Program-made: the position numbers and the translations under genes
The notes under the pieces: model-generated
What the model was told of the DNA's origin: nothing
Databases searched by the model: none
The model's input: only the letters and a program-made list of their open reading frames with translations
Shown here: piece after piece, positions 1 through 12,295 of the stretch
Position numbering within the stretch: the first letter of the stretch is position 1
Layout: each line of letters starts with the position of its first letter
Assembly: GCA_965153355.1 (NCBI GenBank)
Contig: OZ231127.1
Span: forward strand, 40,610,001 to 40,674,000
DNA: 64,000 bases
DNA from: Flaccisagitta enflata
Taxonomy: Eukaryota > Chaetognatha > Sagittoidea > Aphragmophora
Reading direction: 5' to 3'

Positions 1-547
<547 letters not shown>

Positions 548-725
548 AACAACACGGCTACAGCAGTCGCGTGCGGGAGGGCAGGGGCCATATTTGAGGT
601 CACCAGAGCATTTGGGTAAGAGCAGTAGAGTCAAAGAATAAAAAAACACAAAAAAAGTAATGTGTGAACGACCAACCGACGGACGGACAAAGCGGGGTGT
701 AGAGTCGCGTAGCATGCGACTAAAA
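548..725 (+). mobile_element. HINE-like element, subfamily A
   Basis: Starts ACAACACGGC (degenerate form of ACAAGGCCGG..CACGGC), then AGTCGCGTGCGGG and GGCAGGGGCC, an ACGG-type microsatellite near 670-690, and a 3' hairpin GAGTCGCG..ATGCGACTAAAA. The structure matches Helentron-associated elements: subterminal inverted repeat, GTCY core, 3' stem-loop. Confidence 0.75.
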
Positions 726-1539
726 TAAGTAAACTAGGTTTAAAACATCGTCGCGGTTCGATGGTCACAGCCTTACATGGAGTGGCGAACTCGCGACTTT
801 AAAAACGATCAAGTATGAAAATAAAATGTTTTCTTCACGAACCAACTTTTTGTCAAAGGTTTTTGCTATTGCAGAGGACGCTGATTTTAAGCATTGTGCA
901 CTCATCTAACAAGATAAGCTTGGTGAATGTAATTGAATAAGATTAATACACATGATACTAACGATGGTAATAATGCGAACGCCCTATTTCCAATTTGACC
1001 CGCCAATTTCTCTTATTAAGACTCTGAAAACCTCCAAGTTAAAATTCTTATCCAATTTTGATTTTTAAAAATTGAATCAGCATTGGCCTCGATCCGAGTT
1101 ACACAATATGATCGATTTCATCTTTATTTATTTATTTTGGAAAAATGACAAACTGAAGATAAATGTATTCAAACATTTTCAAAAACACATCATCTTATTT
1201 TCATACTTTGTAAACGTCATATTTCAATCAAAAACGACTTTGGGGGACATTTTGTGGCTGTGTTAAACGAAAATCAAATGGTTATATTCAAAAATATCTT
1301 TGCAAAGGGTTACAAGTGATTACAAACATTTCATTTCAAAGGCCTCGATTCCACAGCAAATCTAGAGCAAAAATGTTCATCTTGCTCAACGGTTTTGAAT
1401 CATCCACAATAAATTCCATAGATTCGGCCATAATGGCTTTAGCGCCATTTTCATTTTAGTACCATGCGGATTTATAAAATGCTATTTTTACAATTCCATA
1501 AGAGAAGAACAATTTCAAAAAACTGTTGATGAGCTCTAA
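726..1539. other. No recognised feature
   Basis: AT-rich intergenic DNA without a convincing coding frame or repeat structure that I can see. Confidence 0.5.
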
Positions 1540-1637
1540 GGGGATGTTTCTAGTGAAAGCGTGAAACGCGTTCTGATCTCGTTTTAAGACAAACGCGTTT
1601 TAAGGAGTGAGACCATTGAAAAAAAGTCTCAGACCCA

Positions 1638-1697
1638 TCAAGGATCGAACCCCCAAACCATAGCAGGGAAGTTGGATGACTTATCAGTGCGCCACGA
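1638..1697 (-). other. tRNA-derived promoter module (A and B box)
   Basis: On the minus strand a B-box-like GGTTCGATCC (about 1640-1652) lies downstream of an A-box-like TGGCGCACTG (about 1684-1694), at tRNA-like spacing. Probably a SINE head or degenerate tRNA captured in the MITE, not a functional tRNA. Confidence 0.45.
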
Positions 1698-1892
1698 AGC
1701 ACAACATAATCCCGGGTGATGGGATTAGGCTAATTTCAAAAGTGATTGGCAAATTATTGCCCGAACGTAGTTCAAGACCTGTGCAAGAGTACCTTTTTCC
1801 AAAGATCACTATACATCAAAGGGCATTCACGACATTATGGTCTATCTCCACGGTGGCGTACATGTAGCAAGCGCGACTGTGATTCTAAAAGT

Positions 1893-1950
1893 ATGAGATC
1901 GAACCCTGGAATCCTTGGGAATTTTTTTCAATGGCCCTACTGCCTAAATC
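1893..1950 (-). other. Second tRNA-like promoter module
   Basis: Minus-strand B-box-like GGTTCGATCTC (about 1895-1909) preceded by A-box-like TAGGCAGTAGG (about 1936-1946). Same orientation as the module about 250 bp away. Confidence 0.35.
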
Positions 1951-2007
1951 GCGTTAATCTTGGAATACGAGCAAAACGCGTTTCAGGCTTTCACTAGAAA
2001 CATCCCC

Positions 2008-3124
2008 TAACTTTGAAACCATTATGACGGCGTCCCTCTGAAGGCAACATTTGTGTTTCAAAGAAAGTCAAACTGGAAAAAATGTATACATGAAAATGCA
2101 AAAATAAGTGAATAAAAATGATTGAGATAGCTCAGATATAATATTTTAAAGAAAAATTTGCAATTATTTAGCAATAGGACCAAGTTTAACTAATGTTACC
2201 AAAATATTTTCAATGAAAATTTGTACTTATTTTATTTTTGGTCACTGACAGGAGGCTGGTCTAAATTTTAAATTTGCATTGGAAATGAAAAAATGAAAAA
2301 ATAAAGAACATAGTTCTCTTCCCAAATCAATTACAGAGATAACTATGTTTTTCAAAATGCAAAATTTTCCTGTGTTTGGCTTTTTTAGAACTTAGACCTC
2401 AAAAAATGAAAAAAAATGTAAGCAGAAATTCCTTAAAAACATCATTTTCCTGCTTGTATTCATGTGAATCGCATAGTTCAAATTACAGTTTAAGTCAGAA
2501 TATGATAGATATGTATGCGCCAAGTGTCTTTAGAGACAATTTGTCCACTAAAAGCATTCCAGCTTGATTCTTGTCCTGATAATAATGTAAAAAGTATGGT
2601 GAAACACTTCATTTTCCTTCAAACATTTGCTGTCTTATGTGAGATACAGACTTAGGATCGGTCTGTAGATAGAAAGATCTTTTCTGATCTTGTCTGATTT
2701 AAAAATCATTTGGAACCGATAAGTTAAACATAAAAAAGACAATTTTTTCAATCATTTAGTATTTTGTCAAGTGGTCAAAATGGGGGTTGATTTTGACAGG
2801 CTGGAACTTTTCAAGGTTTTAGATACAGACCTGGGAATGGTCTAGATTGAAAGACAATTCGAAAAAATTGGAATAATTTTTCTAATTTCTTCTTTCAACC
2901 AATAAAGAGATGCGTCTTTTTTCTTCTTTTTTATTCGTGTAGTACTTCTTGAAACCTGCATTTATACTTTTGTCATTCGTGAGCGGAAGCACAGAGAATA
3001 TAGCCATGGTTGGAAAGAGCTTAGAAATGATTACAATTGCAATTGCCACAAAGCACAGCTCGCACGGTTAAAGCCTTTTCTTTCTTCCGGCAAAATGAGC
3101 TTTTTATCTCTCAAGCATGTCGAC
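2008..3124. other. Gene-free AT-rich stretch with dispersed repeat
   Basis: No gene seen. The part around 2810-2940 (GATACAGACCTGGGA..GGTCTAGA..) resembles 29835-29965 inside the large palindrome, so it is a dispersed repeat. Confidence 0.45.
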
Positions 3125-3331
3125 TTTTTAATCGCGTGCTACGCGACTCTACACCCCGCTTTGTCGGTCCGTCCATTGTCCGTCCGTCCGTCGGTGCGTC
3201 CATCACACATTACTTTTTTTGTTTTTTTACGGTCTTTGGCCTCACTGCTCCTGTCCAAGTGATCAATTGACCTCAAATACGGCCCCTGCCCACCCGCACG
3301 CGACTCGGGTAGCCGTGTATCCGGCCTTGTT
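3125..3331 (-). mobile_element. HINE-like element, subfamily A
   Basis: Reads in reverse: TTTTAATCGCGTGC..CGCGACTCTACACCCCGC hairpin end, GTCC/GTCG microsatellite, CCCCTGCCCACCCGC, ACGCGACT, then GCCGTGTATCCGGCCTTGTT. The 5' motif GTCGCGTGC is complementary to the terminal hairpin arm. Confidence 0.85.
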
Positions 3332-4218
3332 CATTTTGTACTTTGATGTCTTTGCTAGCCTGCACTAAGCAGCTGTTTTAGTTAAATGGTTAAAGTGCAA
3401 TCGACGCGACTTACCACTTCTTCTAAATCTCAACAAAAAGATACAAGCTCGGATGAACGACCAATCAACTATAAAGCATGCGTTTGGGCAGGGTCATTCA
3501 GCCAGTGTGATGGACTGACGATCGCGTGACCGATATATGGACAAACCAACTCGGTAATGAAAAAGCGTTCCGGGCCGTCCTCTTTGAAAATCATTTTAGA
3601 TATCATGTTCAAAATATCTTTTACAAAGCAATTGCCACAGCATTATATTTCTTATAGATAAGCGGGTTCGATCTAACATCTGATAATCGAAAAAAGCGAG
3701 AACAATCAGGACTCAAGTGGTCGAAGATCGAGTCACATGAAGACAAGCCACAAGAGGCACAAGAACGTAGTTTCAATTGGTCTTAATGACTCCAAGGTCT
3801 CCCCCAAAATGCTCGTGATAAAGCCTGACGTTTACATAAAGTCACATTTGCTTAAGTTAAGAGTTAAGAGGTCTCAATTGTAAGTTGCCGGCTCTTGAGA
3901 AGATCCTTACTGTTTGATGTGATGATAAACAAGCAGGAAAGATGAAGTCACAACGGCTATTTGCATCAAAGCAGTTGCAGTAGATGTGCGATAAAGTTGT
4001 ACATGGAAATCCAAACTCAAAACTATTTGAAGACCGCGCGGGACTGTCAGCGCGGGACTGTCAGCGCGTCAGGACCTAAGACACCATCAGTCAGAACCTT
4101 AGGACATGCTGCACAATTGTATTAGATTTTTTATTCATGCACTTTTTAGTCAATTTTTTTAATTTTATGATAAATATTTTCTCAAATGCAACAAATGGTC
4201 ATTGTCAGCAAGCAAATA
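3332..4218. other. No recognised feature
   Basis: Intergenic sequence with only a short direct duplication near 4040 (GCGCGGGACTGTCA twice). Confidence 0.5.
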
Positions 4219-5209
4219 CAGGGTGTTTCACGCGTTTTGAGGTTTAAAGAATTGACATAGCTTTTCTCCTAGAAAAGTTATTCCAATTCTGAAAAAAGGT
4301 TTGAATAGATCTTAAAGTGCAGTTTTTTCATGTCACCAATTTTTTGTATTTGCATTTTTTAGCCTGGGAGCTATGGGAGTTTAAAGTAAACAACATTATC
4401 CAGTTAACTAACCATGGTAAAGAAAAAAATGGACAACTTCTTTTACTAGTTTCTGGTCAACTATTGGCCTGAATTACAAAAAATCCATGACTGTTTAAAA
4501 GCTCTGCAAAAAATCTTCAAAACGCGACATTGCTGGACATTGTAGCTTCATTCATTTAGAAATGGCAAAAGATTAAAGAAAAAAATCACAGATTGAAAAA
4601 AATGCTCATTTCAATTTTTTTCCATCGAGAAATTTTACTCTTTTCGTTTTTGTCAATTACGAAATCAGGATTGTCTTAGCTACTTGATATCCATGAGCAA
4701 ATTAAAGAGCCATGGATTTTCTATAGGATAGAGCCAAGAACAAATTTCCAACTCAATTTGTTCAATTGCTATGTTACAATAAAGATAGCCCATGAAAATC
4801 AGGTGTTACTGATTTTCCAAATTCTTGACCACCTGTCTTCATTCTTCTGCCATTTCTAAACGGATAGAGATATGACAAGCAGCAAGGTCTCATTGGAAAG
4901 ATCTTTCACAGAGCTTCAAGATGGTTATGGATTTTGCTATGTTTTTCTTATTGCTTCGATGTGAAACGCTAACAAACAAGTAATTTCCTTTTTTTGCCAT
5001 AGTTATCCGGATTAAAGATGCAGGCTGGATATGGTTGTTTTCTTCAAACTTACATAGTGGGCATATTTAAAAGTGCAGATAAAAAAAATTGGTGACATAA
5101 AAAAACTGCACTTCAAGATCTATTCAGACTTTTTTTCAGAATTGGAGTAACTTTTCTAGGAGAAAAGCTATGGCGATTCTTTAAACCTCATAACGCGTGA
5201 AACACCCTG
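4219..5209. mobile_element. Palindromic Tc1/mariner-type MITE
   Basis: Long foldback: both arms carry CAGGGTGTTTCACGCG at the end, and the complementarity extends over about 130 bp (AAAGAATTGACATAGC.., CTGCACTT..). The 991-bp element is flanked by TA on both sides, the mariner target duplication. No transposase frame. Confidence 0.75.
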
Positions 5210-6062
5210 TAGTATAAATAGCAAACACATAGCTAAATTTGTTGTCACTGAAACGATCGTAATCATCCTCTGAAACATAATTCAGAGCAAAAATAGGGCA
5301 AATACGTGTAACAAAAAATGCTTGAAAATAACAAATCTGTGAAATGGGTCAAAAATTTGCATTTTCAAAAACATACGACTTTAGATATACTAATTTACAA
5401 GAGTCGCACGTTCTTGGTTTTTGTAATTTTTGATACCCTATGCAAATTTGTTATTTTCAGTGGACACAAGTCAGGTGACAAAATAGAAAAAATCTGATCT
5501 CAATATCTTTTTTTTTCAAATAAATGTCAAACTTTAACAAAAGCAAATAAAGACTTGCAGATTTCACCAATGGCTAGATCAAGGGGCATATTTTAATTTT
5601 CTTATCAATTTTCAAGGGATAACTGTAAATTGATATTTTTTAATAAATGTCTAACAATAGTTAAAATATTCAAAATTATAGAAAATTAAGAAAAAAATGA
5701 TTTTCTGAAAGCTGTAGAGGTAATTTTGCTCGCCAATATGCAAAATATATCTTAACCTAAGGTGTAAAAAAGCCCTGATGAAAAATTTTTGAAAAAAATC
5801 AGCTATCATGAAAAATTTCTAATTCATGCATGAATAAGAAATTTTGCTCTAAATTATTCCGTGTCTTAGGCAACTTCAGTGCCTTTCATTTTGATCGAGA
5901 GACCGGATTCCTAGGCTGAATAGGAAGACATTAGGTGACTACAAAAAATTATTGAAAAATATTTTTTTAGGATCATTTGACACGCACGCGTCAGTGACAG
6001 TGGGCATGACAAATACTATTGACTTAATAGATAAAAACAAAAAATGATGCAAAGTAAAAAAA
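5210..6062. other. No recognised feature
   Basis: AT-rich, no plausible exon or repeat boundary seen. Confidence 0.5.
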
Positions 6063-6175
6063 ATGGCTGTTGTTTCTTATGCGTATCTTGGCTGTTCTTA
6101 TGCGTATGTTGGCTGTTGTTTCTTATGCATATGTTGCCTGTTGTTTCTTATGATTATGTTGTTTCTTATGCGTAT
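6063..6175. repeat. ~25-bp tandem repeat
   Basis: About five imperfect copies of a unit like TGGCTGTTGTTTCTTATGCG. The short open frames here are by-products of the repeat. Confidence 0.7.
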
Positions 6176-6458
6176 GATATCAGATTATCCAAGTGCAAGT
6201 TTCTATCGCTCATATATTCGTCATAATCGGAGACTGGAATTGTTAGTCAGACTAAAAGATGATGGCATGATGTATTGATGTTTTCCCAAAACCTTTTCAG
6301 TACGCTATAAATGTTCATTCAGAAAAACTCAACTGCACTTCTTTCATATCAAGTTACTCTTTCCCAGTGCGCTTGCTCTCACAAAACATTGACTTCCCCA
6401 GTTTTCCAGCTCGAACCACTGATCATTGATGTCGATGACAAATTGATCCTATTACCCA

Positions 6459-6782
6459 TTTTAGTCGCGCGCAACACGACTCTATAAGCCCATATCGGTT
6501 GGTCTTTCGATCTGTCCATCCATTACATACGTTGCTTTAGAGCATTTTTAAAGCCGCTGCTAGGTGGATGGAGTGAGATAAAGTGGCGTTAGGTGTTTTT
6601 TCCCCATCAGGGTGGGATTTGATGGACTCAGTAGGTGGGTGGAGTGGGATAAAGTGGCCTTAGGTGTTTTTTTCCTATCAGGGTGGGATTTGATGGACTG
6701 TGCTGCTTCTGCCAAAGCGTCTGACAAGCTTCCTTTGCCCAATTGGACCCGACAAAGGTAGCCGTGTATCCGGCCTTCTTTT
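6459..6782 (-). mobile_element. HINE-like element, A-like, with internal duplication
   Basis: Begins TTTTAGTCGCGCGCAACACGACTCTATAAG and ends GTAGCCGTGTATCCGGCCTT. The interior carries two copies of a 71-bp unit (GATAAAGTGGC at 6577 and 6648). Confidence 0.7.
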
Positions 6783-7534
6783 TATCACACTGTCACAGTG
6801 ACTTTTACCCTATCTAGGAAACTAATTCACAGAAATATCATATAGCTCCAAAGGCTCTCATCCTCATTTAAGATAGGGGTTGAGTAGTAATGTTGTCCAA
6901 CTTTCATATCTTTTGGTCCATTTTTTAAGCGTCGATAATCCGTTGATACATCTGCGGTAGGAAGAAATGTACAGTACACACCCGCTCCCGTAAATTCATA
7001 TCGTTTTAAAATATTACACTGCACTAGACATCGAATCCTGCTTAGAACTCTTTCTTTCACACGGTGAGCGAAAGTTTTCTGCCCGGCCGCGGATTGCTGT
7101 CGACCGTCGTCGTTGTCGTCATCTTCGTCGATTTCGTCGTTATCGTCGTCGTCATGACAATCGTCGTCGTCATCAATGCTTAATTTTCATGGGAAAATTT
7201 CATTTCACCGTTGGTGACGTTGAAATCGAAAATTGCCGGAAATTCGAAGCGGGGTAGTCATTCAAGCCGTCTTTTGTCTTGCCGAAAAAAGTCATTTAAG
7301 CTTTCTTTTGCAATGCCGACACTATTGAATTCTTTTCAAAGATAGCGCAAACAATCTATCGTTATCTTAACAAACAATTCATCGGGGACAAGGAAAGAAG
7401 TATATATTTTTTGCTCTCATTGCCGTAAACAAACCATATGTTTTTTTAGTTCATCGTCTGTTCTGTCACGGATCCTCCACTTCCTCTGTCTCACATTACA
7501 CTGTGCGCCTATGGATATCATATCTGCCCAGTTA
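6783..7534. other. Mostly unassigned; (CGT)n-rich patch
   Basis: Imperfect CGT/CGTCGT triplets occupy about 7098-7170. A 77-codon minus frame at 6827-7060 is non-repetitive, but I see no domain or splice context and do not call it a gene. Confidence 0.4.
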
Positions 7535-8043
7535 CAGTAGATGTCGTCTAGACTTGGAAATACGGGGGAGCTCATAACCTGAGCAACAGTATAGTGAGGG
7601 GACTGATATTTTGCTGATATAATGTATAGACCCTAAGGGGTTGATGATGGGGTATGGCATACCCCTACTGCTTACCCTAGGAAAAAAATTTAAAGTATAA
7701 AATTTTAGCATCAATCACTTTTGTTGCAGAATTTCAGCTTCATCCATTTGCTTTAAGTGCAAAACCATTCCGGGATTCGAACCTGGAACCTTTGATTAAA
7801 TAAACTGGAACAGATTAACCTGAAGTCAAGTGAGTTAACCACTTGACCAATTCCAGAATCTGATTCAACCCAGCGAATTTGATTTAGTAAATTCAAAAGA
7901 ATTTTCTATTCACAGAGCTGCCATACCCCATCGTCAACCCTATACAACATAAACATTATACACACACAGTTTCATTTCATTTGCACAAATGATAATTAAG
8001 ATATGAGGGCCCCCGTATTTCCAAGTATAGACGACATCTACTG
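7535..8043. mobile_element. MITE family M1 (TA target)
   Basis: Inverted ends CAGTAGATGTCGTCTAGACT.. and ..GTATAGACGACATCTACTG, flanked by TA on both sides; 509 bp. Carries a tRNA-like module inside. Related copies lie at 8431-8795 and about 12500-13534. Confidence 0.8.
7768..7856 (-). other. tRNA-derived module in MITE M1
   Basis: Minus strand: A-box-like TTGGTCAAGTGGTTA (about 7837-7851) and a perfect B-box GGTTCGAATCC (about 7773-7784), spaced as in a tRNA with a variable loop. I did not find a full cloverleaf; a tRNA-derived SINE head is the best reading. Confidence 0.55.
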
Positions 8044-8099
8044 TATGTCCCATAGGCCATAACCCATATCTTTCGTCTGTTCCTGCATGTACATGACTG

Positions 8100-8196
8100 T
8101 CTTTCTACCTCTCTAGTCTGTGTCTCTGTCTGTCTGTCTCTCGATCTGTGTCTCTCGGTGTCTTTCTCTCTGTCTCTCTCGGTGTCTTTCTCTCTG

Positions 8197-8273
<77 letters not shown>

Positions 8274-8332
8274 ATTTATGTATTATAATACCTTAACTAG
8301 GTTTTTTGTCTCTCTGACTCTCTGTCTCTCGG

Positions 8333-8421
<89 letters not shown>
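8100..8421. repeat. (CT)n microsatellite tracts
   Basis: Two CT runs (about 8196-8270 and 8329-8421) separated by a short unique spacer ending in TACCTTAACTAGGTT. That spacer recurs after the CT tract at 8916-8935, indicating local duplication. Confidence 0.95.
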
Positions 8422-8424
<3 letters not shown>

Positions 8425-8430
8425 ATATTA

Positions 8431-8795
8431 CAGTAGATGTCGTCTAGACTTGGATAAACGGGGGAATTTATATTTAGAGGACAAATGAATGTAAAAGAAT
8501 GATGTTTTGAATATAAACTAATAAAAGGATGCTTTATTCATAATGAGTATCCCTTGTCATGTTCCCATGTATTTCTAATAAAATATCAATATTTTGAGCA
8601 ATGTTCCCTCACAAAATTTCTCAAAATATTGATATCTCAGTGGGAAAATATGGAAATATGTTTACATAGCAACCAACACTCATTATCAATAAAGCATCTT
8701 TTTGTTCATTTATATTCTAAATATCAGTTTTTTATATTTATTTATTTTCCTGATATGAATTCCCCCATACTTCCAAGTCTAGACGACATCTACTG
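8431..8795. mobile_element. Palindromic MITE, family M1
   Basis: CAGTAGATGTCGTCTAGACT at 8431 and its inverse ending 8795. The arms pair over most of the 365 bp (e.g. AAAATATTGATAT / ATATCAATATTTT). It lies between two CT tracts. Left flank TA, right flank AA, so the duplication has decayed. Confidence 0.75.
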
Positions 8796-8851
8796 AACCT
8801 CTGACTCTCGGTCTCTGTCTCCCTCTCTCTCGGTCTCTGTCTCTGTCTCTG

Positions 8852-8919
<68 letters not shown>

Positions 8920-8935
8920 ATAATACCTTAACTAG
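8796..8935. repeat. (CT)n / CTGTCT microsatellite
   Basis: Imperfect then perfect CT repeat, followed by a second copy of the unique tail found at 8284-8300. Confidence 0.9.
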
Positions 8936-9219
8936 GTTATCACAATTCCTCGAACGCTTTCCAATTTCGGTACAAAAAATCGAAGGGTTTTCTTACTTTA
9001 GTCGTTTGAGAGGGTTCATCAAAAGGTCACGGAAGATGCTTTTTGCGTGGGGGTCACCTGAGGGTCACAAAGTTGTGCAGACAATATCGGATGTATCTAA
9101 AAAACAATCTGAGATTTTGCGTTTTAACTTCCATTTTTAAAGTTTTTCTTGACGTTAAAATGAATTAAAAAAACTGACAACCTCAGATGATACGCAGATT
9201 TTTTTTACAGTAAAAGGGG

Positions 9220-9222
<3 letters not shown>
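8936..9222. other. No recognised feature
   Basis: Short unique stretch between microsatellites. Confidence 0.4.

Positions 9223-9314
<92 letters not shown>
9223..9314. repeat. (GA)n microsatellite
   Basis: Uninterrupted GA run of about 90 bp. Confidence 0.98.
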
Positions 9315-9315
<1 letters not shown>

Positions 9316-9734
9316 AACTCGATAAAAAATCGCGCCATAAATACGACACAAATTGTTGGCCGGGATTTTGTTTAAAGATTTAAGTGAAGCCATTAACAGC
9401 CTTGCGCTGGTTTGAAATGATAACGTCGTCATGCACTGTGAGCGTGTGTTTTCAAATGTGACAGCAAAGCCTAACATCACTCGCCACGCGGGACCCAATC
9501 GTAACTTATAACTAAAGGTGAACATTAACTGTTCATGTATACATAAATATCATTTTTCCCCTCGGCAAAAAATAACATTCCCTGATTTGTATGAAAGAGA
9601 GAAAGTGGAGCTTTGAGATTTTTCGGATGAATTCTCAGAGGAAACCTATCAACACATCATCTCTTGCTTATCAACGCCATCTTCACTGTCGTCGCAATTA
9701 ACGTCGAATTCAACGTCCTAGCTCTCTAATTTTA
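9315..9734. other. No recognised feature
   Basis: Unique sequence without a supported gene. Confidence 0.45.
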
Positions 9735-9945
9735 GGTGCGCATAAGAATTTGAAAAGGAACACCTCAGGCTCTGTTTTCCCCTTTTTAAGAAACCGTACA
9801 TTCTCCCGTCCGTCCGTCTCGATTCCGTTTGCTATTTCTCTTTCAGTTTTCATTATTCGTTTTTATATGCGACAATGTAAGAAGTTTTGTCCATCGGTCG
9901 GTCGGTCGACCGGGCAACGCATTCGTTCGACGATCCACTACTTTT
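9735..9945 (-). mobile_element. Degenerate HINE-like element, subfamily C
   Basis: TAGGTGCGCATAAG at the left and GGTCGGTCGGTCGACC..GCATTCGTTCGACGATCCAC at the right match subfamily C (compare 35684-35802). The middle is unrelated or expanded and the outer end is lost. Confidence 0.45.
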
Positions 9946-10070
9946 GTCGTTGCCTTTCTTTCTTTTTGTGACTCCACTAATTTTTTCTCTCTCTCTTTTT
10001 CTTTACTTCTTCTCACTGTCTGTGTCTGTCTGTTTGTTCTCTGTTTCTGTCTCAGCTCCGTCTTTTCTCT

Positions 10071-10073
<3 letters not shown>

Positions 10074-10128
<55 letters not shown>
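10074..10128. repeat. (CT)n microsatellite
   Basis: CT run of about 55 bp. Confidence 0.95.
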
Positions 10129-10130
<2 letters not shown>

Positions 10131-10131
<1 letters not shown>

Positions 10132-10836
10132 AGTTTTCAAAGGACGGGTGAGCAGGGGTGTCCAACCCCCATCCACACCATATTTTGGTAACACAGGCAA
10201 CAATCATTTGCCCTTGGCTATTTTGGTAAGCGTTAGTGTTTTGGGTTAGACTCAGAATGGATGTTTGCTAAGTTAGTTTTGCTAAATGGAAAACTAGGAG
10301 TGATGCGCGTAGTAACTAGTCAGTGAGGGCTCACAAGGCCCTCTTCCATATTTTTCAGTTTGGGTATAGTGAGGGATATTGTTCCACCTATCATACTACT
10401 CAGTACCTTGGATTAGAATGTCCGGCGGTCGCATTAAGCTTGACCTCGATTCTGTCCTTTAAGGGTATGGTTTCTTGACAATGTTGCCCTTGGGTGTTTT
10501 GTTGAATTTTGGTAACACAGGTAACAATCATTTGCCCTTGGCTATTTTGGTAAGCGTTAGTGTTTTGGGTTAGACTCAGAATGGATGTTTGCTAAGTTAG
10601 TTTTGCTAAATGGAAAACTAGGAGTGATGCGCGTAGTAACTAGTCAGTGAGGGCTCACAAGGCCCTCTTCCATATTTTTCAGTTTGGGTATAGTGAGGGA
10701 TATTGTTCCACCTATCATACATCCCCCCCCCCCACACACATATATACGGAAAGTATCTCAAATGCTCATTTTGCTTATGGACAGACCGACGGACGAACAA
10801 AGCCACTGATAAAGTTGCGTGTCCGCAACTAAAAAG
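10131..10836 (+). mobile_element. HINE-like element, subfamily B, expanded by a tandem duplication
   Basis: The left part (GGACGGGTGAGCAGGGG..CCAACCCCCATCCAC, to 10180) and right part (GACGGACGAACAAAGCC..AAAGTTGCGTGTCCGCAACTAAAAA, to 10836) are the two ends of subfamily B. They are held apart by a duplicated insert. The 5' end is truncated at the CT tract. Confidence 0.6.
10182..10721. repeat. 324-bp-offset direct duplication
   Basis: About 216 bp (ATTTTGGTAACACAGG..CCTATCATAC) occurs at 10182 and again at 10506, almost identical, with 108 bp between. Looks like a recent tandem duplication; no LTR-type ends. Confidence 0.85.
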
Positions 10837-11478
10837 GAGGCGGGTGGTCACTGGTCAACACGTAATTTCTTTTTACCGAGAGCTGGAGTGATTGGCGTTC
10901 ACAATTTTTCGGGACCCAATAGAATTCTTTGAAGAGTTAAAAAGTAATCATCAAAATCGGTCCAATATCAAAAAATTCAAATTTCAAAAAAGCAAACAAA
11001 CTGGAAAAATAATTGTACATCTGTATAAGGAAAAAAAACTTTTTTTTAAACTGCAGCGCCTAGGCTTTGTAGAGCGCAAGGCTTTTGTGAAAAAAGATTT
11101 AGTGAGCCTTGTCCTTGTAATATAGAAGTAATGGATTCTGAATAAAACAAATTGTTTGAGAGCGAATCCTTAGGGAAATAAAAAATTGACTTCAGACCAA
11201 CCTGAGACCGAGTATAAAACGTTAGTCCGCCTTTGCTAGCCACCGGCAGTGAACCTCTGCATAATTATAGGTTCGAATACTGCTTAAAATGTATACCCAC
11301 TCAAATTGTGTGTTGGCCGCTACATTAATTTTTGAAAATCTCTGGATAAATGTTGATCAACTTCATACTACGCTGGTCGCTGTTTAAAAGTTACATAATC
11401 TTAAACCAATTGGTTCTAACCCACAGACAAATGTTTACTCGATGCATCATAATGTTGTCCAACTCATCAACACTATCA
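10837..11478. other. No recognised feature
   Basis: Unique sequence without supported coding potential. Confidence 0.45.
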
Positions 11479-11831
11479 ACAAGCCCATGAGGGCAACAGT
11501 CGCGTGCGTCTGGAAATGACAAACAAAAGAGCAAAAGCATGTTGAAATGTTAAGAATGTTAAAAAATGTTAAAAAAAGTTAAAAAATATTAAAGAATGTC
11601 AAAGAATGTTAAAAATTGTAAAAAATTGTTGAAAAATGTTGAAAAATGTTGAAAAATGTTAAAAAATGTTGAAAAATGTTAAAAATGTTAAAAATTGTTA
11701 AGAAATGTTAAAAACTGTTAAAACATGTTAAAAAACGTTAAAACGATCAAATATTTAAAAATATTTGTGATGGACGGACAGACGGACCGACCGACAGACC
11801 AAGGTGTAGAGTCGCGTGCATGCGACTAAAA
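11479..11831 (+). mobile_element. HINE-like element, subfamily E
   Basis: Starts ACAAGCCCATGAGGGC (GCCC..GGGC hairpin) then AACAGTCGCGTGCGTC. The centre is a 10-11-bp array around AAAAAATGTT, then GACGGACC microsatellite and 3' hairpin GAGTCGCGTGCATGCGACTAAAA. A reverse copy with the same layout lies at 36597-37020. Confidence 0.85.
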
Positions 11832-12295
11832 GTGTCAAAAAAACGTTTTACTTCCGGTGCGATTGCCACACGGAGAAAGAGCATTACTCGATCAAGCCTC
11901 GCGCAATCGCGCTTTCATTGCAATAAATGTTTTGTGGGTTTTCACGTTCACGAATCTTTTCTACGGTACGGATTGCCTTACAAAATAATGTGGTTGCATC
12001 CAAAAAGTGACTAAGTCTGTCACAAATGAAAGTAAATATATACCTTTGTTTCGTCAAAATATGAAAAATCTGTCATATATGCTAAAAGCCACAGATAACA
12101 ATCATGACATACGACTTCCCGTGTTTGTCACAAGACTTGTTGTAACATGTGACCAAAGCAATGGGCCAAAGGAAAAAAAGACATTTTCAATATCATTCAC
12201 GAAAATGACTCGAGTTTCGGATTGTATTAATCAAAAAAATTCTTGCACAAAAATGTGTAGAGTAGATCTTGAGATGACGGAGGCAAGTATAATTG
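11832..12295. other. No recognised feature
   Basis: A 142-codon frame (12007-12435) runs from here into the neighbouring mobile element. It is not credible as a gene. Confidence 0.45.

Larger units (their letters stand above)
1540..2007. mobile_element. PIF/Harbinger-like MITE
   Basis: Terminal inverted repeats GGGGATGTTTCTAGTG / CACTAGAAACATCCCC bound 468 bp. TAA flanks both ends, fitting the 3-bp TWA target duplication of PIF/Harbinger. The interior is not palindromic and holds two tRNA-like promoter modules on the minus strand. No transposase is present, so it is non-autonomous. The superfamily call rests on the duplication length and the G-rich terminus only. Confidence 0.65.

Noticed and set aside
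1638-1697. Functional tRNA gene
   Set aside because: A and B boxes only; I could not draw an acceptor stem or anticodon arm.
6827-7060. 77-codon minus-strand frame as a small gene
   Set aside because: Non-repetitive but with no recognisable domain, splice signals or context; length is within chance.
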